64,000 bases of DNA, taken from NCBI RefSeq assembly GCF_049686335.1, contig NZ_JBAVHX010000010.1:62001-126000 (forward strand), in the 5' to 3' direction. The notes below the pieces were generated by a model. It was given only the letters and a program-made list of their open reading frames with translations, ran no database searches and was not told the DNA's origin. Shown here piece after piece: positions 26,618 through 35,313 of the stretch. The translations under genes were made by a program, and so were the position numbers. The first letter of the stretch is position 1. Each line of letters opens with the position of its first letter. The stretch comes from Buttiauxella sp049686335. Its GTDB lineage: Bacteria > Pseudomonadota > Gammaproteobacteria > Enterobacterales > Enterobacteriaceae.

Positions 26618-26640
26618 ATAAAAACAAACCCTTGTTTTAT
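26618..26640. promoter_or_regulatory. Palindrome upstream of the rhamnogalacturonide genes
   Basis: ATAAAAACAA and TTGTTTTAT flank ACCC, an imperfect 23-base palindrome about 180 bases before the transporter start. It may be an operator for the pair. The half-site spacing differs from the known KdgR box, so the regulator is unknown. Confidence 0.3.
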
Positions 26641-26821
26641 AAATCGGTGATGCGGATGGCGAGACTCTTTGTGATTTTGCCAGTATCTGTCGAGCCATGG
26701 CAAAAATGGAAAGGTAACAATTGCCCGGTCATTTTACCTTAGCCTTGTAAGATTCTCGCAGGCGACGTAAGTCGCCAGAACGTGCAATCTCCTATAACAA
26801 AAGAATCGGGGTTTGACGGCA

Positions 26822-28411
26822 ATGAAAACACGTAAGATTGGATTAGCTAATTATCTTGCCTATGGGTCGGGGGACTTCCTCGGTGCAGGGACAACAGCAC
26901 TTACCGCCGCATGGTTGCTCTACTTCTACACCACTTTTTGTGGGTTAACGCCGATTGAGGCGACATTCATTTTTGCAATGGCCAGGGTGCTTGATGCGGT
27001 CGTCAGTCCGTTGATGGGCTTCCTGACGGATAACTTTGGCTCGACATGGCTTGGTAAGCGCTTCGGGCGCCGTAAGTTCTTTATTTTACTGGGTATCCCA
27101 CTGGTCTTTAGCTACAGCTTCATGTGGGTTGGTGAGATGAGTTACTGGTACTACCTGGTAACCTATCTGATTTTTGACGTGGTCTACACCATGATTCTGG
27201 TGCCTTACGAAACACTGGTACCGGAAATGACCGATGACTTCAAACAGAAGACCAAATTCTCCGGTGCGCGTATTTCCATGGCGCAGCTGTCGGCGATTCT
27301 GGCGGCATTCCTGCCGGGCATTCTGTTAAACCACTTCGGTAAAGACAACGCCATCTCCTTCTTCTATTCAAGCCTGGTCTTCGCAACAATTTGCGCCATT
27401 GTTCTGTCGCTGGTGTGGTTCTTTACCTGGGAACGTCCACGCAGCGAATGGACTGAAGCCGCACTGCGCGCTGAAGAAGAGAAGAAAAGCCTGACCTTCG
27501 CGCAGAGCATGAAGCGTCTCAACGTTGAGCTGACTTCTACGCTGCGAGTGAAAATTTTCCGCCAGCACCTCGGTATGTATCTGGGCGGTTATATCGCGCA
27601 AGACGTGTTCAACGCCGTGTTTACCTACTATGTGGTATTTGTGCTGATGCAAAGCGCATCCATGGCCTCGAGCCTGATGGGCACCATGGCAATTCTGCAG
27701 TTCATCGCGGTGATCGGCATGATCCCGCTGTGTATTAAGTACGGTCCCGCACCTTCTTATCGTTTAGTCGTCGTGCTGTTTGGTCTGAGCTCGATTTCCT
27801 ACGCGGTACTGTATTACGCCGGGTTAAGCGACGTGTTCTCCTTGCTGTTGCTGGTTTCTGCGCTTGCTGGTTTGGGTCGTGGCGGCATCAACTATGTACC
27901 GTGGAACATCTATACCTATATTGCTGACGTGGATGAAGTGATCACCGGTCAACGCCGTGAAGGTATCTTCGCCGGGATTATGACCCTGACGCGTAAAGCT
28001 TCTCAGGCTGGTGCGGTCATGCTGGTAGGTATCGTAATGCAGCTTTCCGGTTTCGTTTCCGGGCAGACTACCCAGCCGCCTGCGGTTAGCCACACTATTC
28101 TGATGATTCTAAGCTTCGGTACGGTCGCAGTACTGATCTGTGGTTTCCTGATTTCTCTGCGCTTCAAATTGAACCTGCACACGCACAGTGTGTTACGTGA
28201 AGAGACGGCGAAGATGCGTGCGGCTGGCCGTGCGGTGCCTGAAGCGATTACCCCTGAAGCACGGGCGACTGTCGAACTGCTGGCTGGCATGCCTTACGAC
28301 TCGCTTTGGGGCAACAACAATATTGGTTATCTCAATCGTAACAAACCTGCGGCACCATCGTTAAAACAGGCTGCTGCAATGAATTCGACTACATCACAGA
28401 GGTTAAGTTAA
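26822..28411 (+). CDS. rhiT: Rhamnogalacturonide/oligosaccharide transporter, GPH (MFS) family, RhiT-like
   Basis: This inner-membrane cation:sugar symporter of 529 residues has about 12 helices. GPH-family marks include the N-terminal YGSGDFLGAGTTAL, DAVVSPLMGFLTDN (helix 2-3 loop), LGKRFGRRKFFIL and VPYETLVPEMTDDFKQKTKFSGAR. It resembles RhiT of Dickeya, which imports unsaturated rhamnogalacturonides from pectin. The assignment is strengthened by the overlapping GH105 hydrolase gene (TAATG). ATG 26822 is chosen over TTG 26813 because CGGGG lies ten bases before the ATG but overlaps the TTG. The C-terminal tail of about 80 residues is cytoplasmic. Confidence 0.78.
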   Translation: MKTRKIGLANYLAYGSGDFLGAGTTALTAAWLLYFYTTFCGLTPIEATFIFAMARVLDAVVSPLMGFLTDNFGSTWLGKRFGRRKFFILLGIPLVFSYSFMWVGEMSYWYYLVTYLIFDVVYTMILVPYETLVPEMTDDFKQKTKFSGARISMAQLSAILAAFLPGILLNHFGKDNAISFFYSSLVFATICAIVLSLVWFFTWERPRSEWTEAALRAEEEKKSLTFAQSMKRLNVELTSTLRVKIFRQHLGMYLGGYIAQDVFNAVFTYYVVFVLMQSASMASSLMGTMAILQFIAVIGMIPLCIKYGPAPSYRLVVVLFGLSSISYAVLYYAGLSDVFSLLLLVSALAGLGRGGINYVPWNIYTYIADVDEVITGQRREGIFAGIMTLTRKASQAGAVMLVGIVMQLSGFVSGQTTQPPAVSHTILMILSFGTVAVLICGFLISLRFKLNLHTHSVLREETAKMRAAGRAVPEAITPEARATVELLAGMPYDSLWGNNNIGYLNRNKPAAPSLKQAAAMNSTTSQRLS

Positions 28412-29550
28412 TGATCATTTATCCCGTCAAACACAGCCCTTTACTGTGCCAGCCGGAGCACTTTATTGCCCGGGATGAGCTTAAAACACTGATCCACAAG
28501 GTGACGGACAACCTGATTAATATTAAGGATGAAACGGGACAATTCTTGCTGCGTCTGGATGACGGACGAGTGATTGATACCAAGGGCTGGGCAGGTTGGG
28601 AGTGGACTCACGGCGTCGGTTTGTACGGCATTTATCAATATTATCGTCAGACTGGCGATAAGAAGATGTGTGAGATTATTGATAGCTGGTTCACTGACCG
28701 TTTTGCCGAAGGGGCGACCACCAAAAACGTCAACACTATGGCGCCGTTTTTGACCCTGGCCTACCGCTACGAAGAGACGCGTGACCCTGCTTACTTGCCG
28801 TGGCTGGAAAGTTGGGCAGAGTGGGCGATGTATGAAATGCCACGTACCGAACACGGCGGCATGCAACACATTACGCTTGCGGAAGAGAACCATCAGCAAA
28901 TGTGGGACGACACGCTGATGATGACCGTATTACCGCTGGCGAAAATTGGCAAACTGCTTAATCGCCCGGAATACGTCGAAGAAGCGACTTATCAGTTCCT
29001 GTTGCACGTACAGAATCTGATGGATAGGGAAACCGGTCTGTGGTTCCACGGCTGGAATTACGAAGGCAACCATAACTTTGCGAATGCGCGTTGGGCGCGT
29101 GGCAACAGCTGGTTGACCATTGTTATCCCAGACTTCCTTGAGCTGGTGGATTTACCGGAAAACAACGCCGTGCGCCGTTATCTGGTTCAGGTACTGGAAA
29201 ACCAGGTGGCTGCACTGGCGAAATGCCAGGACAATAGCGGCTTGTGGCACACCTTGCTTGACGATCCACACTCATATCTGGAAGCGTCAGCGACGGCCGG
29301 TTTTGCCTACGGCATTCTGAAAGGGATCCGTAAACGTTATATCGGCAAACAGTATGCTGAAGTGGCGGAGAAAGCGATGAAGGGCATCGTGAAAAACATC
29401 TCGCCAGAAGGGGAGTTGTTGCAGGTGTCATTCGGTACCGGGATGGGCAGCAATCTGGAGTTCTATCGCCAGATCCCACTGACCTCGATGCCGTACGGTC
29501 AGGCCATGGCCATCCTGTGTCTCGGCGAATATCTGCGCATTTATCTGTAA
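28411..29550 (+). CDS. rhiN: Unsaturated rhamnogalacturonyl hydrolase, GH105 (RhiN/YteR-like)
   Basis: This cytoplasmic enzyme removes the unsaturated galacturonyl residue left at the non-reducing end of rhamnogalacturonan fragments by lyases. The 379 residues form an (alpha/alpha)6 barrel. Family motifs are GWEWTHGVGLYGI, MWDDTLMMTVLPLA with the catalytic Asp equivalent to YteR Asp143, WARGNSWLT and LLDDPHSYLEASATAGFAYG. There is no signal peptide, so the substrate must be imported first, matching the overlapping transporter gene. No rhamnogalacturonan lyase is visible in the window. Confidence 0.88.
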   Translation: MIIYPVKHSPLLCQPEHFIARDELKTLIHKVTDNLINIKDETGQFLLRLDDGRVIDTKGWAGWEWTHGVGLYGIYQYYRQTGDKKMCEIIDSWFTDRFAEGATTKNVNTMAPFLTLAYRYEETRDPAYLPWLESWAEWAMYEMPRTEHGGMQHITLAEENHQQMWDDTLMMTVLPLAKIGKLLNRPEYVEEATYQFLLHVQNLMDRETGLWFHGWNYEGNHNFANARWARGNSWLTIVIPDFLELVDLPENNAVRRYLVQVLENQVAALAKCQDNSGLWHTLLDDPHSYLEASATAGFAYGILKGIRKRYIGKQYAEVAEKAMKGIVKNISPEGELLQVSFGTGMGSNLEFYRQIPLTSMPYGQAMAILCLGEYLRIYL

Positions 29551-29559
29551 GCGTATAAT

Positions 29560-29583
29560 GCAGACCTGGGCGACTGGGTCTGC
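29560..29583 (+). terminator. Weak hairpin after the GH105 gene
   Basis: GCAGACC pairs with GGTCTGC about ten bases after the stop. There is no T-run, so this is only a candidate terminator. The rest of the gap to 29845 is AT-rich with nothing recognisable. Confidence 0.35.
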
Positions 29584-29845
29584 AAACTTGCTTTAAATCA
29601 AACAGGCTCGTAAACAAGGCAAAGTTCCGCCAATTTAATAATAAATAAATGGCGTAAAGTGCCGGGCATTTCATTATTATTCCCACCGTCGATAAGCTCT
29701 TCCAGAAGCTTTACCCTCCTTAACGATATTCGAATGGCGAAGCCTGGCTTCCCTTTCATCTCTCCCTGTTTGTTGATCCACGCACTGGATTAATAATTAC
29801 CGATGATGGCGTTATGTGTGTTGTGCCTCCATCAGGATATATTTG

Positions 29846-30637
29846 ATGTCAATTTCCCCGTTAGCTCGGGTTGCCAGTAACAGTGTGGTTGAGCCAGGCG
29901 TTGTGCTCGGCGCTCACGTGAACATTGGCCCGTTTTGTGTTATTTCCGCAGGTGTGGTTATTGGTGAGGGAACAACCGTCGGTTCGCATTCGGTCATTAA
30001 TGGCCTGACGACCATTGGACGCGACAACACTATTGGTCAATATGCTTCTATAGGTGAAGTTAGTCAGGATCTTAAATACGCGAATGAACCGACGACGCTG
30101 GTGATTGGCGATCGTAATCAGATTGGCAATAAAGCCACTCTGCATCGCGGTACCATTCAGGGGCATGCCACTACCGTGATTGGCGATGACAATCACTTTC
30201 TGACTGGCGTCCATATCGGCCATGATTGCGTGGTGGGTAACGGTACGCTGATAAAAGATAACAGTGGCCTGGCCGGGCATGTGATTCTTGATGATGGGGC
30301 GCAGGTTGGATATATGTGTGCCATTCACCAGTTTTGCGTATTGGGTTCACATTCCAACGTCGCCGACCAGTCTGGCGTGGTGCAGGACATTCCGCCATTT
30401 GTGATGGGCGGGGGTAACCATGCGCGACCAACCGGCATAGACGTTAATACGCGCGCTTTTCTGGCATTAGATACCCGGCAGCAAGATTTTGTGCATTCGC
30501 TTTACAGCATGCTGTATCAGCAGTCTTTATCGATTGATGAGGTGAAGATAGCGGTCAAAGCATCGGGAATGGATTTTGCAATTGCTGCTGTTTTTGAACG
30601 GTTTTTTGCGCATTCAGCACGCGGAATTATTCGATAA
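29846..30637 (+). CDS. LpxA-like acyltransferase paralogue (left-handed beta-helix)
   Basis: This 263-residue hexapeptide-repeat protein is close in length and layout to LpxA, UDP-N-acetylglucosamine O-acyltransferase, the first step of lipid A synthesis. Conserved elements are NIGPFCVI, ASIGEVSQDLKY, LHRGTIQG, VHIGHDCVVGN with His126 matching the catalytic His125, and AIHQFC. The 'hydrocarbon ruler' Gly173 of E. coli is Asp174 here. The nucleotide-sugar segment after GGGNHARPTGI is shortened and lacks the usual N-I-E-G-L-K-R-R order. A normal lpxA is expected elsewhere (lpxD-fabZ-lpxA-lpxB), so this is probably a specialised paralogue. The ATG follows AGGA by 8 bases; an ORF start 30 bases upstream lacks this. 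Confidence 0.75.
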   Translation: MSISPLARVASNSVVEPGVVLGAHVNIGPFCVISAGVVIGEGTTVGSHSVINGLTTIGRDNTIGQYASIGEVSQDLKYANEPTTLVIGDRNQIGNKATLHRGTIQGHATTVIGDDNHFLTGVHIGHDCVVGNGTLIKDNSGLAGHVILDDGAQVGYMCAIHQFCVLGSHSNVADQSGVVQDIPPFVMGGGNHARPTGIDVNTRAFLALDTRQQDFVHSLYSMLYQQSLSIDEVKIAVKASGMDFAIAAVFERFFAHSARGIIR

Positions 30638-30649
30638 ATCAGTTAAAAC

Positions 30650-30676
30650 AGACTCGCCGCAATGCGCGGCGAGTCT
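30650..30676. terminator. Bidirectional terminator between the LpxA-like gene and argS
   Basis: AGACTCGCCGC pairs perfectly with GCGGCGAGTCT around a five-base loop. On the minus strand it is followed by TGTTTTAAC, best suited to end argS. Confidence 0.8.
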
Positions 30677-30697
30677 TGTACTGTTATCTACCTGCTA

Positions 30698-32431
30698 CTA
30701 CATACGTTCGACAGTTTCGATACCCAGCGTATCCAGACCCAGTTTCAGGGTTTTCGCTGTCAGCAGAGCCAGTTTCAGGCGGCTGTTACGCGCCTCGACA
30801 GTATCCGCAGCCAGAATTGGGCAGTGTTCGTAGAAGCCAGAGAACAGGCCCGCCACATCGTACAAGTAAGCACACATCACGTGCGGCGTTCCATCGCGAG
30901 CGACGACGTTCAGCGTTTCTTCGAATTGCAGCAGACGAGCGGCCAACTGGGCTTCGCGATCTTCACGAATCACCACCGGCGCTTTGAGTAATTCTGCTTC
31001 ATCAATCCCGGCTTTACGGAATACAGACAGCACGCGGGTGTAGGCATACTGCATGTATGGCGCAGTGTTGCCTTCGAACGCCAGCATGTTGTCCCAGTCG
31101 AAGATATAGTCAGTGGTACGGCTTTTTGACAGGTCGGCATATTTCACGGCACCGATACCGACTGATTTTGCCAGCTGCTCCAGTTCATCTGCAGGCATAT
31201 CCGGGTTTTTCTGAGCAACCAGGTTACGTGCACGTTCCATGGCTTCGTCCAGCAGATCGGTAAGTTTGACTGTGCCACCGGAACGGGTTTTGAACGGCTT
31301 GCCGTCTTTACCCAGCATCATGCCGAACATCTGGTGTTCCAGCGTGACAGACTCAGGCACGTAACCGGCTTTGCGCACGATGGTCCAGGCTTGCATCAGG
31401 TGCTGGTGCTGACGGGAGTCGATGAAATACAGCACGCGGTCAGCATGCAGGGTTTCATAACGGTACTTCGCGCACGCGATATCGGTGGTGGTGTACAGAT
31501 AGCCGCCATCCTTTTTCTGGATGATAACGCCCATCGGTTCGCCGTCTTTATTCTTGTATTCGTCGAGGAATACAACGGTTGCGCCTTCGCTTTCTACCGC
31601 CAGCCCTTTCGCTTTCAGATCGGCCACAATGCCCGGCAGCATTGGGTTGTACAGGCTTTCGCCCATCACGTCGTCGCGCGTCAGGGTGACGTTCAGACGA
31701 TGATAAGTCTGCTGGTTCTGCGTCATGGTGATGTCGACAAGTTTGCGCCACATCTCACGGCAGTATTCGTCGCCACCTTGCAGTTTTACTACATAAGCAC
31801 GGGCGCGTTCGGCAAACACTTCGTCTTCGTCGTAGTGTTTCTTGGCCGCACGGTAGAACTCTTCGAGGTCAGCCAGCGCCATTTCGCCCGCGTTTTCCTG
31901 CTGTTGTTTTTCAAGATACGCGATAAGCATACCGAACTGCGTGCCCCAGTCGCCCACGTGGTTGGCGCGGATAACTTTATGACCGAGGAATTCCAGTGTG
32001 CGTACCGCCGCGTCACCAATGATGGTGGAGCGGATATGACCGACGTGCATCTCTTTTGCTACGTTCGGTGCGGAGTAATCCACCACGATGGTTTGTGGCG
32101 TAACGGTATTAACACCAACGCGCTCAGACGCCACTGCCGCATCAACACTTTTCGCCAGGAATTCCGGGTCGAGGAAAATGTTGATAAAGCCAGGGCCGGC
32201 GATTTCAACTTTGCTCGCAATGCCGGTCAAATCCAGATTAGCTATCACCAACTCTGCGACTTGTCGTGGTGGCTTGCCCAGTGATTTCGCAACTGACATC
32301 ACGCCATTGGCCTGATAGTCGCCGAACTGAACTTTTGCTGACTGACGAACTTGCGGTTCGCAATCCGCAGGCGCACCTGCGGCAATCAGTGCCTGACTGA
32401 CTTTATCTGAGAGAAGTGCCTGAATATTCAC
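30698..32431 (-). CDS. argS: Arginyl-tRNA synthetase
   Basis: ArgS charges tRNA-Arg with arginine using ATP. The 577 residues equal E. coli ArgS. The N-terminal Add1 domain (MNIQALLSDKVSQALIAAGA) is followed by the class I HIGH-type motif in VAKEMHVGHIRSTIIGDA. The C-terminal anticodon-binding domain ends LGIETVERM. It is a single-gene unit divergent from yecM. The leader holds a small hairpin (32456-32479). Terminator at 30650-30676. Confidence 0.98.
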   Translation of the reverse strand: MNIQALLSDKVSQALIAAGAPADCEPQVRQSAKVQFGDYQANGVMSVAKSLGKPPRQVAELVIANLDLTGIASKVEIAGPGFINIFLDPEFLAKSVDAAVASERVGVNTVTPQTIVVDYSAPNVAKEMHVGHIRSTIIGDAAVRTLEFLGHKVIRANHVGDWGTQFGMLIAYLEKQQQENAGEMALADLEEFYRAAKKHYDEDEVFAERARAYVVKLQGGDEYCREMWRKLVDITMTQNQQTYHRLNVTLTRDDVMGESLYNPMLPGIVADLKAKGLAVESEGATVVFLDEYKNKDGEPMGVIIQKKDGGYLYTTTDIACAKYRYETLHADRVLYFIDSRQHQHLMQAWTIVRKAGYVPESVTLEHQMFGMMLGKDGKPFKTRSGGTVKLTDLLDEAMERARNLVAQKNPDMPADELEQLAKSVGIGAVKYADLSKSRTTDYIFDWDNMLAFEGNTAPYMQYAYTRVLSVFRKAGIDEAELLKAPVVIREDREAQLAARLLQFEETLNVVARDGTPHVMCAYLYDVAGLFSGFYEHCPILAADTVEARNSRLKLALLTAKTLKLGLDTLGIETVERM

Positions 32432-32680
32432 CGGGATACCTTACATTTTGCTAAGGGCAGCTGTGACTTTACAGCAGCCGTATCGTTGGGGATAAAATTA
32501 GGGCGTAAGTATAACTGTATTTAACCTCCTGAGTCAGCAAAAGCCTTGCCCCACGCGCCTTCAACTACTATTAACGGTACAGGGATTAACCATTCGGCTA
32601 ATTCGCCGCGCAATGAGAGTTGGTGATGCCGGATGAAAAAGGTAGATTAGCCCCCATTCGTGATATGAGAGGATAGGGCG

Positions 32681-33247
32681 ATGGCCAACTGGCAGACAAT
32701 TGCAGAACTGAATGATATTTCAGCGGATCTCCCGCGTTTTACCGAAGCATTAGCCCACCTTGCCGCGCGGCTTGATCTGGATTTAGCTCCGCTCGACGCT
32801 GACCATATTTCATTGCGCTGCCATCAAAACGCGACCGCCCAACGCTGGCGTGAGGGTCTTGAAAAGTGCGGCACGTTGCTGTCAGAAAATATCATCAACG
32901 ATCGTCCCATTTGCCTGTTTAAACTTGATGAACCGGTTTGCGTCGCGCACTGGAAATTTAGCGTGGTGGAGTTGCCATGGCCGGGTGAAAAGCGCTATCC
33001 GCACGAAGGCTGGGAACATGTAGAAATTGTGCTGCCGGGGGAACCTGGAACCCTGAATGCGCGGGCGCTGGATTTAATGTCCGACGCGGGTCTGCGCCAG
33101 ACGGGGATTTCGGTGAAAACCAGTTCGCCAAAAGGTGAGCGGGAACGCCTGCCAAACCCAACGCTTGCGGTGACGGACGGCAAAATCACTATCAAATTCC
33201 ATCCCTGGAGTATTGAAGAGATTGTCGCCAGCGAATTAGCTGAGTGA
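32681..33247 (+). CDS. yecM: YecM family protein (VOC-like fold)
   Basis: The 188-residue cytoplasmic protein is nearly colinear with E. coli YecM. Shared segments are DADHISLRCHQNATAQRW, PICLFKLDEP, VELPWPGEKRYPHEGWEHVE and KFHPWSIEEIVASE. The family has a glyoxalase/bleomycin-resistance-like fold with potential metal ligands (His, Glu), but no established enzymatic role. GAGAGGATAGGG precedes the ATG. The 3' end overlaps the convergent aminotransferase-like gene by 12 bases. Confidence 0.95.
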   Translation: MANWQTIAELNDISADLPRFTEALAHLAARLDLDLAPLDADHISLRCHQNATAQRWREGLEKCGTLLSENIINDRPICLFKLDEPVCVAHWKFSVVELPWPGEKRYPHEGWEHVEIVLPGEPGTLNARALDLMSDAGLRQTGISVKTSSPKGERERLPNPTLAVTDGKITIKFHPWSIEEIVASELAE

Positions 33248-34378
33248 TTTTACTGCGGCGTCGATACGTCTAATCGCTTCTTCCAGGTTTGCCGTAGTAC
33301 AACCAAAGTTTATCCGCACAAATTTCGCCTCGCCAAAATCAGCGCCTGGCGAGAAACCCAGACCGGCTTTCTGGAAGAATAGGGTGGGGTTATCGACCGG
33401 TAAAGCCGTGGCGTCCACCCATCCAAGATAAGTCGCCTGCGGTGACACCATTTCTAAACCCGGTATCGCATTGACAGCGCTCACCAGTCGGTCGCGATTA
33501 CGGCGTAAATAGGGCAGTAGTGCCTGCAACCAGTCGTCACCGTCGCGCCAGGCTGCGGTGGCGGCGGTCAACGCCAGCACATCGACGCTCGGCACAATGC
33601 CATCGCGCGTAGTATTGAATTGTTTGCGTAGCTGCGGGTCAGGAATAATGGCAAACGAAGCGCCAAGACCCGCAATATTAAAGGTTTTGGATGGCGATAT
33701 CAGGGTGATGGAGCGACGCTCAGCGTCATCGCTTAGCGTGGCAAACGGAATATGTTGCGCATCCATGTCGAGCAACAAATCACAATGAATTTCATCAGAG
33801 CAGACAATTAAATCATGGCGCTGCGCAAAGGTGAGTTGCTGCTGCAACTCTTCACGGCTATACACGGTGCCGCCAGGGTTTTGCGGATTGCACAACATCA
33901 ACAGTTTTTCTTTGCCGGTCAGCTGCGATTCAAGTGACGACAAATCCATAACCCAGCGGCCATTTTCAAGACGCAATGGCGCATTGAGTTGTGGACGTTG
34001 GGCAAGCGCTGAGGATTTTCTGAACGGGGGATAAATGGGCGTAGGTGCAATCGTTGATTCATCGGGTGCGGTAAAGGCGCGGACACTTATATTCAGCCCG
34101 GCGACCACACCCGGTAAAATGACAATCCACTCCGGTTTAATCTGCCACTGGTAGAGGTCGGCCATGCGTTTGACAATCACATCAATCAACGCTTTCGGCC
34201 TGGTGCCATAACCGAAAACACCGTGTTCAACCCGCTGATGAAGCGCATCCACAATGCAGGGCGGCGATCGAAAATCCATATCTGCCACCCACATCGGTAA
34301 AACCTCATCGCTGTATTTATTCCATTTCGAGCTGTCGCTGTGACGGCGGTCGATGCCTTCGTCAAAATTGAATGCCAT
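33236..34378 (-). CDS. PLP-dependent C-S lyase/aminotransferase, MalY/PatB family
   Basis: This is a cytoplasmic fold-type I PLP enzyme of about 380 residues. The MalY/PatB subfamily features are LPMWVADMDFRSPPCI, FGYGTRPKALI, LLMLCNPQNPGGTVYSREEL, SDEIHCDLL and the PLP lysine in LISPSKTFNIAGLG. Members cleave cystathionine or other cysteine thioethers (beta-elimination). It is one of several related proteins and not clearly malY itself, whose usual partner malX is absent. ATG 34378 (MAFNFDEGIDRR) aligns with family starts; another ATG lies 15 bases upstream at 34393. It is not at this place in E. coli. Confidence 0.85.
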   Translation of the reverse strand: MAFNFDEGIDRRHSDSSKWNKYSDEVLPMWVADMDFRSPPCIVDALHQRVEHGVFGYGTRPKALIDVIVKRMADLYQWQIKPEWIVILPGVVAGLNISVRAFTAPDESTIAPTPIYPPFRKSSALAQRPQLNAPLRLENGRWVMDLSSLESQLTGKEKLLMLCNPQNPGGTVYSREELQQQLTFAQRHDLIVCSDEIHCDLLLDMDAQHIPFATLSDDAERRSITLISPSKTFNIAGLGASFAIIPDPQLRKQFNTTRDGIVPSVDVLALTAATAAWRDGDDWLQALLPYLRRNRDRLVSAVNAIPGLEMVSPQATYLGWVDATALPVDNPTLFFQKAGLGFSPGADFGEAKFVRINFGCTTANLEEAIRRIDAAVKSLS

Positions 34379-34472
34379 GATTGTACTCGTCATATTTTTT
34401 CGATCATGGATTCAGATTATCATTCTGTAATCGTGGCACAACCGCCAGGCTAAAGATTTTAAGGAGTAATCA

Positions 34473-35210
34473 ATGCCTTTGCTTGAGATATGTTGTTATG
34501 GAATTGACTGTGCAGTCACAGCTCAACAAGCCGGAGCGGACAGAATTGAGTTGTGTGCAGCGCCAAAAGAGGGCGGCTTGACCCCGTCAGCGGGCGTGCT
34601 GCGCCAGGTTAAACAGCGCGTTTCTATTCCCGTGCATCCGATTATCCGTCCGCGTGGCGGTGACTTTTGTTACACCGATGCCGAGTTTGAAACCATGCTC
34701 GACGATATCGCCTTCGTGCGTGAGTTGGGATATCCGGGCCTGGTCATCGGTATGCTCGACGCTGAAGGGCATATAGATTTGCCGCGGATGCAGCGGGTCA
34801 TGGAACAAGCTCAGGGGATGGCGGTGACCTTCCACCGCGCGTTTGATATGTGCCATAACCCTCATCAGGCACTGGAACAATTAACTGATTTGGGCGTTGC
34901 GCGCATCCTGACTTCTGGCCAGCAACAGAACGCTGAACTCGGACTTTCATTGCTTAGGGAACTAAAACAGCATTCCCGTGCTCCAATCATTATGGCGGGT
35001 GCAGGTGTCAGACTTAGCAATTTGAAAAAGTTTGCCGAACAAGGGATTGATGAAATGCACAGTTCAGCCGGTCAGACCGTGGCCTCCCCAATGCGCTATC
35101 GCAAAGCGGGTGTCTCAATGAGTGCTGATGCTGAGGCCGATGAGTTTAATCGTTACTGCGTGGATGGCGACGTGGTAGCTGCAATGAAAGCCGTGTTAGT
35201 GGCCAGTTAA
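34473..35210 (+). CDS. cutC: CutC family protein
   Basis: This is a cytoplasmic TIM-barrel protein of 245 residues (E. coli 248). Shared segments include LLEICCYGIDCAVTAQQAGA, ELCAAPKEGGLTPSAGVL, HPIIRPRGGDFCY, VTFHRAFDMCHNP and IIMAGAGVR. It was named for copper homeostasis. In E. coli much of that phenotype was later attributed to the MicL sRNA encoded in its 3' end, so a direct role in copper handling is doubtful. AAGGAG precedes the ATG. It keeps its conserved position after yecM and ends before a strong terminator. Confidence 0.95.
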   Translation: MPLLEICCYGIDCAVTAQQAGADRIELCAAPKEGGLTPSAGVLRQVKQRVSIPVHPIIRPRGGDFCYTDAEFETMLDDIAFVRELGYPGLVIGMLDAEGHIDLPRMQRVMEQAQGMAVTFHRAFDMCHNPHQALEQLTDLGVARILTSGQQQNAELGLSLLRELKQHSRAPIIMAGAGVRLSNLKKFAEQGIDEMHSSAGQTVASPMRYRKAGVSMSADAEADEFNRYCVDGDVVAAMKAVLVAS

Positions 35211-35313
35211 AGGCGAACTGACAGACAAATGGCAAACAGTTTTAAACCGCGCATCATATTGCCCATGTGATGTAGCTCGTACCAGGCCCCGGTGTGTTAC
35301 CGGGGCTTTTTTT
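34992..35313 (+). ncRNA. micL: Probable MicL sRNA from the 3' end of cutC
   Basis: In E. coli the sigma-E-dependent sRNA MicL starts inside cutC and ends at the cutC terminator (about 300 nt, processed to about 80), repressing lpp. Here GGAACTA at 34958-34964 and CTCCAA at 34981-34986 resemble a sigma-E promoter. A transcript from about 34992 to the terminator would be about 320 nt. The 3' UTR and terminator are laid out as expected. The exact ends are inferred. Confidence 0.5.
35286..35313 (+). terminator. Intrinsic terminator of cutC/MicL
   Basis: GCCCCGG pairs with CCGGGGC across a seven-base loop and is followed by seven T. Good Hfq-type 3' end. Confidence 0.93.

Noticed and set aside
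26618..26640. KdgR operator for the rhamnogalacturonide genes
   Set aside because: The A-rich and T-rich halves are ten bases apart rather than the six expected for KdgR; kept only as an unassigned palindrome.
31334..32284. 316-codon open frame on the plus strand opposite argS
   Set aside because: It is antisense to the highly conserved argS, has no recognisable domain, and its sequence mirrors the codon structure of argS.
35240..35262. Possible PhoP box near the dlt operon
   Set aside because: The half-sites are four rather than five bases apart and lie upstream of the cutC terminator, so they would not control dltD.
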